Positions 61,683 through 64,000 of a stretch of 64,000 bases of DNA are shown here, piece after piece. Location: NCBI GenBank assembly GCA_032871835.1, contig CM065300.1:9629768-9693767 (forward strand). Reading direction: 5' to 3'. The translations under genes and the position numbers were made by a program. The notes below the pieces were generated by a model. That model saw nothing but the letters and a program-made list of their open reading frames with translations. It made no database searches and had not been told where the DNA came from. The stretch's first letter is position 1, and every line of letters begins with the position of its first letter. Origin of the DNA: Dipteronia dyeriana. Lineage: Eukaryota > Streptophyta > Magnoliopsida > Sapindales > Sapindaceae.

Positions 61683-64000
61683 ATGGATAAAGTTCGATTC
61701 GTTGTTTTATACGATGGGGAATGGAGTGAAAGTGGTGGGAAGTTCAAGTATCAATCTAGAAAGTCAAGACTAATTTCAGTTTCAAGGGAAACCTCGTATG
61801 AATCGTTAGAAGACATTATATATGGTCTTGTTAATGTCAATCATAACGAGTTCTCCATCAAAATGAAGTATCTGTTTAACTCGCCGGAGGTTTTAGCATC
61901 GTTTAAAGTTGTGAATGATGATGATGTGCAAATGTTCTTGTGTGAAAAATCCGTTGTGAAAACGCGAACCTCATTATGTGTCACAACGGAACGGAAAACA
62001 GGAATAATGCCAAACACACAAGGTCATGACAATGAACGTGTGGACGAAGACATTGCCAATGTTTTAGAAGCAGATAATCCGAATGGAGTTGGTATTGATA
62101 ATATACATGAAAGAGTATTCAGTCCAAATGAATTTGAGAATGCTGATGTATTTTCAATTGGGGCGGACAATGAAGATGAAATTGAAGGTAGTCAGCCATC
62201 AAAAATGAAGTCTGAAGGTGTTGGGACAAAATAAAAAAAAATACATGGAAGTTACACGTCGTTGGAGAGTGTAGTCAACAATGTTAAGGAAGTTAGAGTT
62301 GGTGATTTTTTCCTAGTAAGGAAGAGTTGCATATGAAGTTTAGTTTGTTGTCAATTGCTAATCATTTTCAGTTCAAAGTGAACAAGTCCACCCAAGCTTT
62401 GTTGGTTTTGACATGCAGGGTCAAAGATTGCAAATGGCGTGTTCGTGCAATAAAGCTTAACGGTTGTGACTCATTTCGTGTTCGAAAATACCAACCCGAG
62501 CACACTTGCTCTCTTGACGCCCTCCACTTTGATCATCGACAAGCAAGTAGCAAACTTATTGGACATTGTATAAAATCAAAGTTTGAGGGACCTTCAAAGT
62601 CATACAGGCCGAATGAAATAATTGAAGATCTAAAAAAGCAGTGTGAAATGACTTGTAGTTATAACAAAGCATGGAGGGCTAGAGAGGTTGCATTGGGTTT
62701 AGCTAGGGGTTCACCAGATGACTCATTTAGCATTCTTTCTTTATATTGTCACATGCTTGAAAGGAAAAATCCAGGGACAGTCACATTCATTGAAACTGAC
62801 TCAATCAATTGGTTCAAGTATTTTTTCATGGCATTAGGACCTTTCATTAAAGGTTTTAAATCGTGTATTCGTCCGGTGGTAGCTGTTGATGGAACTTTCT
62901 TGAAATGCAAGCATCATGGTACGCTGTTTATTGCAACCAATTTGGATGGAAATAACCAAGTCTACCCATTGGCCTTTGGAATTGGTGATTCAGAAAATGA
63001 CCAATCATGGCATTGGTTTTTGACAAAGTTACATGAGTTGGTTGGTGAAATGAATGATCTTGTATTTATCTCCGACCGCAACTCAACCATTGCAAAGGCA
63101 ATAGCACGTGTGTTCCCTAATTCATTGCATGGTATATGTATGTATCACCTTGGTCAAAACATGAAGGCAAAAGTTAGAGGTGTTGAAGTCCATGATATAT
63201 TTTACAAGTGTTTAAAAGCTTATCGGGTGGTTGAGTTTAATCAGATGATAGGTCAAATAAGGGGAATAGATGCAAGGGTTGCATACTATTTGATTGAGGC
63301 CGATCCAAAGAAGTGGGCTAGAAGTCATTTTGACGGACGAAGATATTGCATAATGACAACAAACATTGCAGAGTGTTTAAATGGCATTTTGAAGGACGCA
63401 CGGGAGTTGCCGGTTACAAAATTAGTTGAGCATATACGTGGTTTACTACAAAAGTGGTTTTGGGAAAGGCGTGAAGCTACTGCTAAAATGAGTACTCCAT
63501 TGACGAAGTGGGCAGAAAAAAGGCTACGTCGTAGGATAAATAAATCACGTTGTTACCCTGTGCATCCTATCAATCTATACGAACACCATGTGGTTGACGG
63601 ATACTTAAATGGGTTGGTTAACCTTAGTGAAAAGACTTGTACTTACCGGAAATTTCAGTTGGACCAACTTCCTTGTAGACATGCACTTGCTGCATGTAAC
63701 CTTTGCCGTATATCTTGTTATGACTATTGCTCCCCTTATTACTACAAGGAAACATTGGCTACAATGTATGCTGGTTCCATTTACCCAGTTGGCCCTATGC
63801 AAGAGCCCTATGCAAGAGTGGAATGTTCCTGATGATGTACAAAGTGTTGTTGTTCTACCACCAAAAGGACGTAAACCTAGCGGACGTCCGCCGAAAAAAC
63901 GTAGACCATCTGAAGGTGAAGAAATTGTCCACCGGAAGTGTGGTAGATGCGGAGGATTGAGACATAATAGGCAAAAGTGTAAGGCACCAATTCCATTGAC
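61683..64000 (+). pseudogene. MuDR-type transposase, disrupted and cut by window edge
   Basis: Same protein design as the gene at 26269-27507 but with the catalytic part. Order: PB1-like domain (from MDKVRFVVLYDGEWSE); acidic linker; MuDR DNA-binding domain (about 62303-62510, RVKDCKWRVRAIK...HTCSLD); MULE catalytic domain (about 62850-63410, first Asp in AVDGTF, second in FISDRNS, Glu in NIAECLNG); SWIM-type finger (about 63625-63690, QLDQLPCRHALAAC); basic segment; CCHC knuckle (CGRCGGLRHNRQKC) at the window edge. Lesions: an in-frame TAA at 62232-62234; a one-base frame change in the T run near 62308-62313; and a 13-bp tandem duplication (63793-63818) that shifts frame before the knuckle. 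The SWIM finger also has Tyr where its second Cys is expected (CTY). The element is inactive, though most of the catalytic frame is still open. Confidence 0.92.
63793..63818 (+). repeat. 13-bp tandem duplication inside the transposase
   Basis: CCCTATGCAAGAG is present twice, back to back. Thirteen bases are not a multiple of three, so the reading frame changes here. The frame after the second copy continues into the basic segment and CCHC knuckle. Confidence 0.95.

Larger units (their letters stand above)
60422..64000 (+). mobile_element. Mutator-like element, left part (right end outside window)
   Basis: The transposase starting at 61683 needs a surrounding element. A plausible left terminus is GGGTAAATTTGTTAGC at about 60422. 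It is followed by sequence with ACTAAC words, a CT-rich stretch (60575-60720) like a leader, a tandem repeat and a palindromic minisatellite. The right end, and so the inverted repeat and target duplication, lie beyond 64000. The left boundary is therefore only a guess. Confidence 0.5.

Noticed and set aside
1..64000. tRNA, rRNA, known miRNA precursors and CRISPR arrays
   Set aside because: Scanned by eye for intact tRNA A/B box pairs with a fold, rRNA core words and common conserved miRNA words. Only SINE-like boxes were found. CRISPR does not apply to plant nuclear DNA.

Overview
The window is nuclear DNA of a flowering plant, most likely a eudicot. The genes have short exons, AT-rich introns with GT..AG borders, and plant-only families (AUX/IAA, a DRIP-type RING ligase, MRS2/MGT). 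Intergenic DNA is AT-rich and full of plant transposon debris. I could not fix the species.

Layout: 1-8.0 kb, no gene seen. 8.16-9.52 kb (+), a five-exon AUX/IAA repressor of the IAA14/IAA16 type. 9.5-16.7 kb, repeats only: a SINE-like piece, a fold-back repeat, microsatellites and a possible hAT-type element. 16.7-19.8 kb (-), an ankyrin/PGG (ACD6-like) gene broken by one nonsense codon and one 1-nt frameshift. 21.1-25.1 kb (-), a seven-exon gene for a mitochondrial TatB-like protein. 26.3-27.5 kb (-), an intact 412-codon gene made from the two ends of a Mutator-like transposase without its catalytic middle. 29.3-31.8 kb (+), COPII coat SEC23 in two exons. 32.4-34.3 kb, MITE-like elements and a telomere-like tract. 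35.18-41.54 kb (-), a complete-ended but dead Ty1/copia retrotransposon with TSD TTTAG, followed by a hairpin MITE. 43.1-48.0 kb (+), an eleven-exon MRS2-2/MGT9-type magnesium transporter. 48.9-52.1 kb, a second copy of the fold-back repeat and a 752-bp non-autonomous Mutator-like element with a perfect 9-bp TSD. 53.9-57.5 kb (+), a DRIP-like E3 ligase with an in-frame 330-bp internal duplication. 58.5-59.1 kb (-), a PRA1 family protein. 60.4-64.0 kb (+), a decayed autonomous-type Mutator-like element running off the right edge.

The host genes are unrelated housekeeping or regulatory genes (auxin response, mitochondrial Tat translocation, ER export, Mg2+ transport, ubiquitination, endomembrane traffic) and form no operon-like unit. 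The most interesting items are the transposase-derived gene without catalytic domain, which can be compared with the full transposase 35 kb away; the pair of fold-back repeats; the 110-residue duplication in the DRIP-like ligase; and the 44-bp perfect palindrome next to the right-hand transposase. All exon joins were made by eye from splice-site, phase and protein-family agreement.
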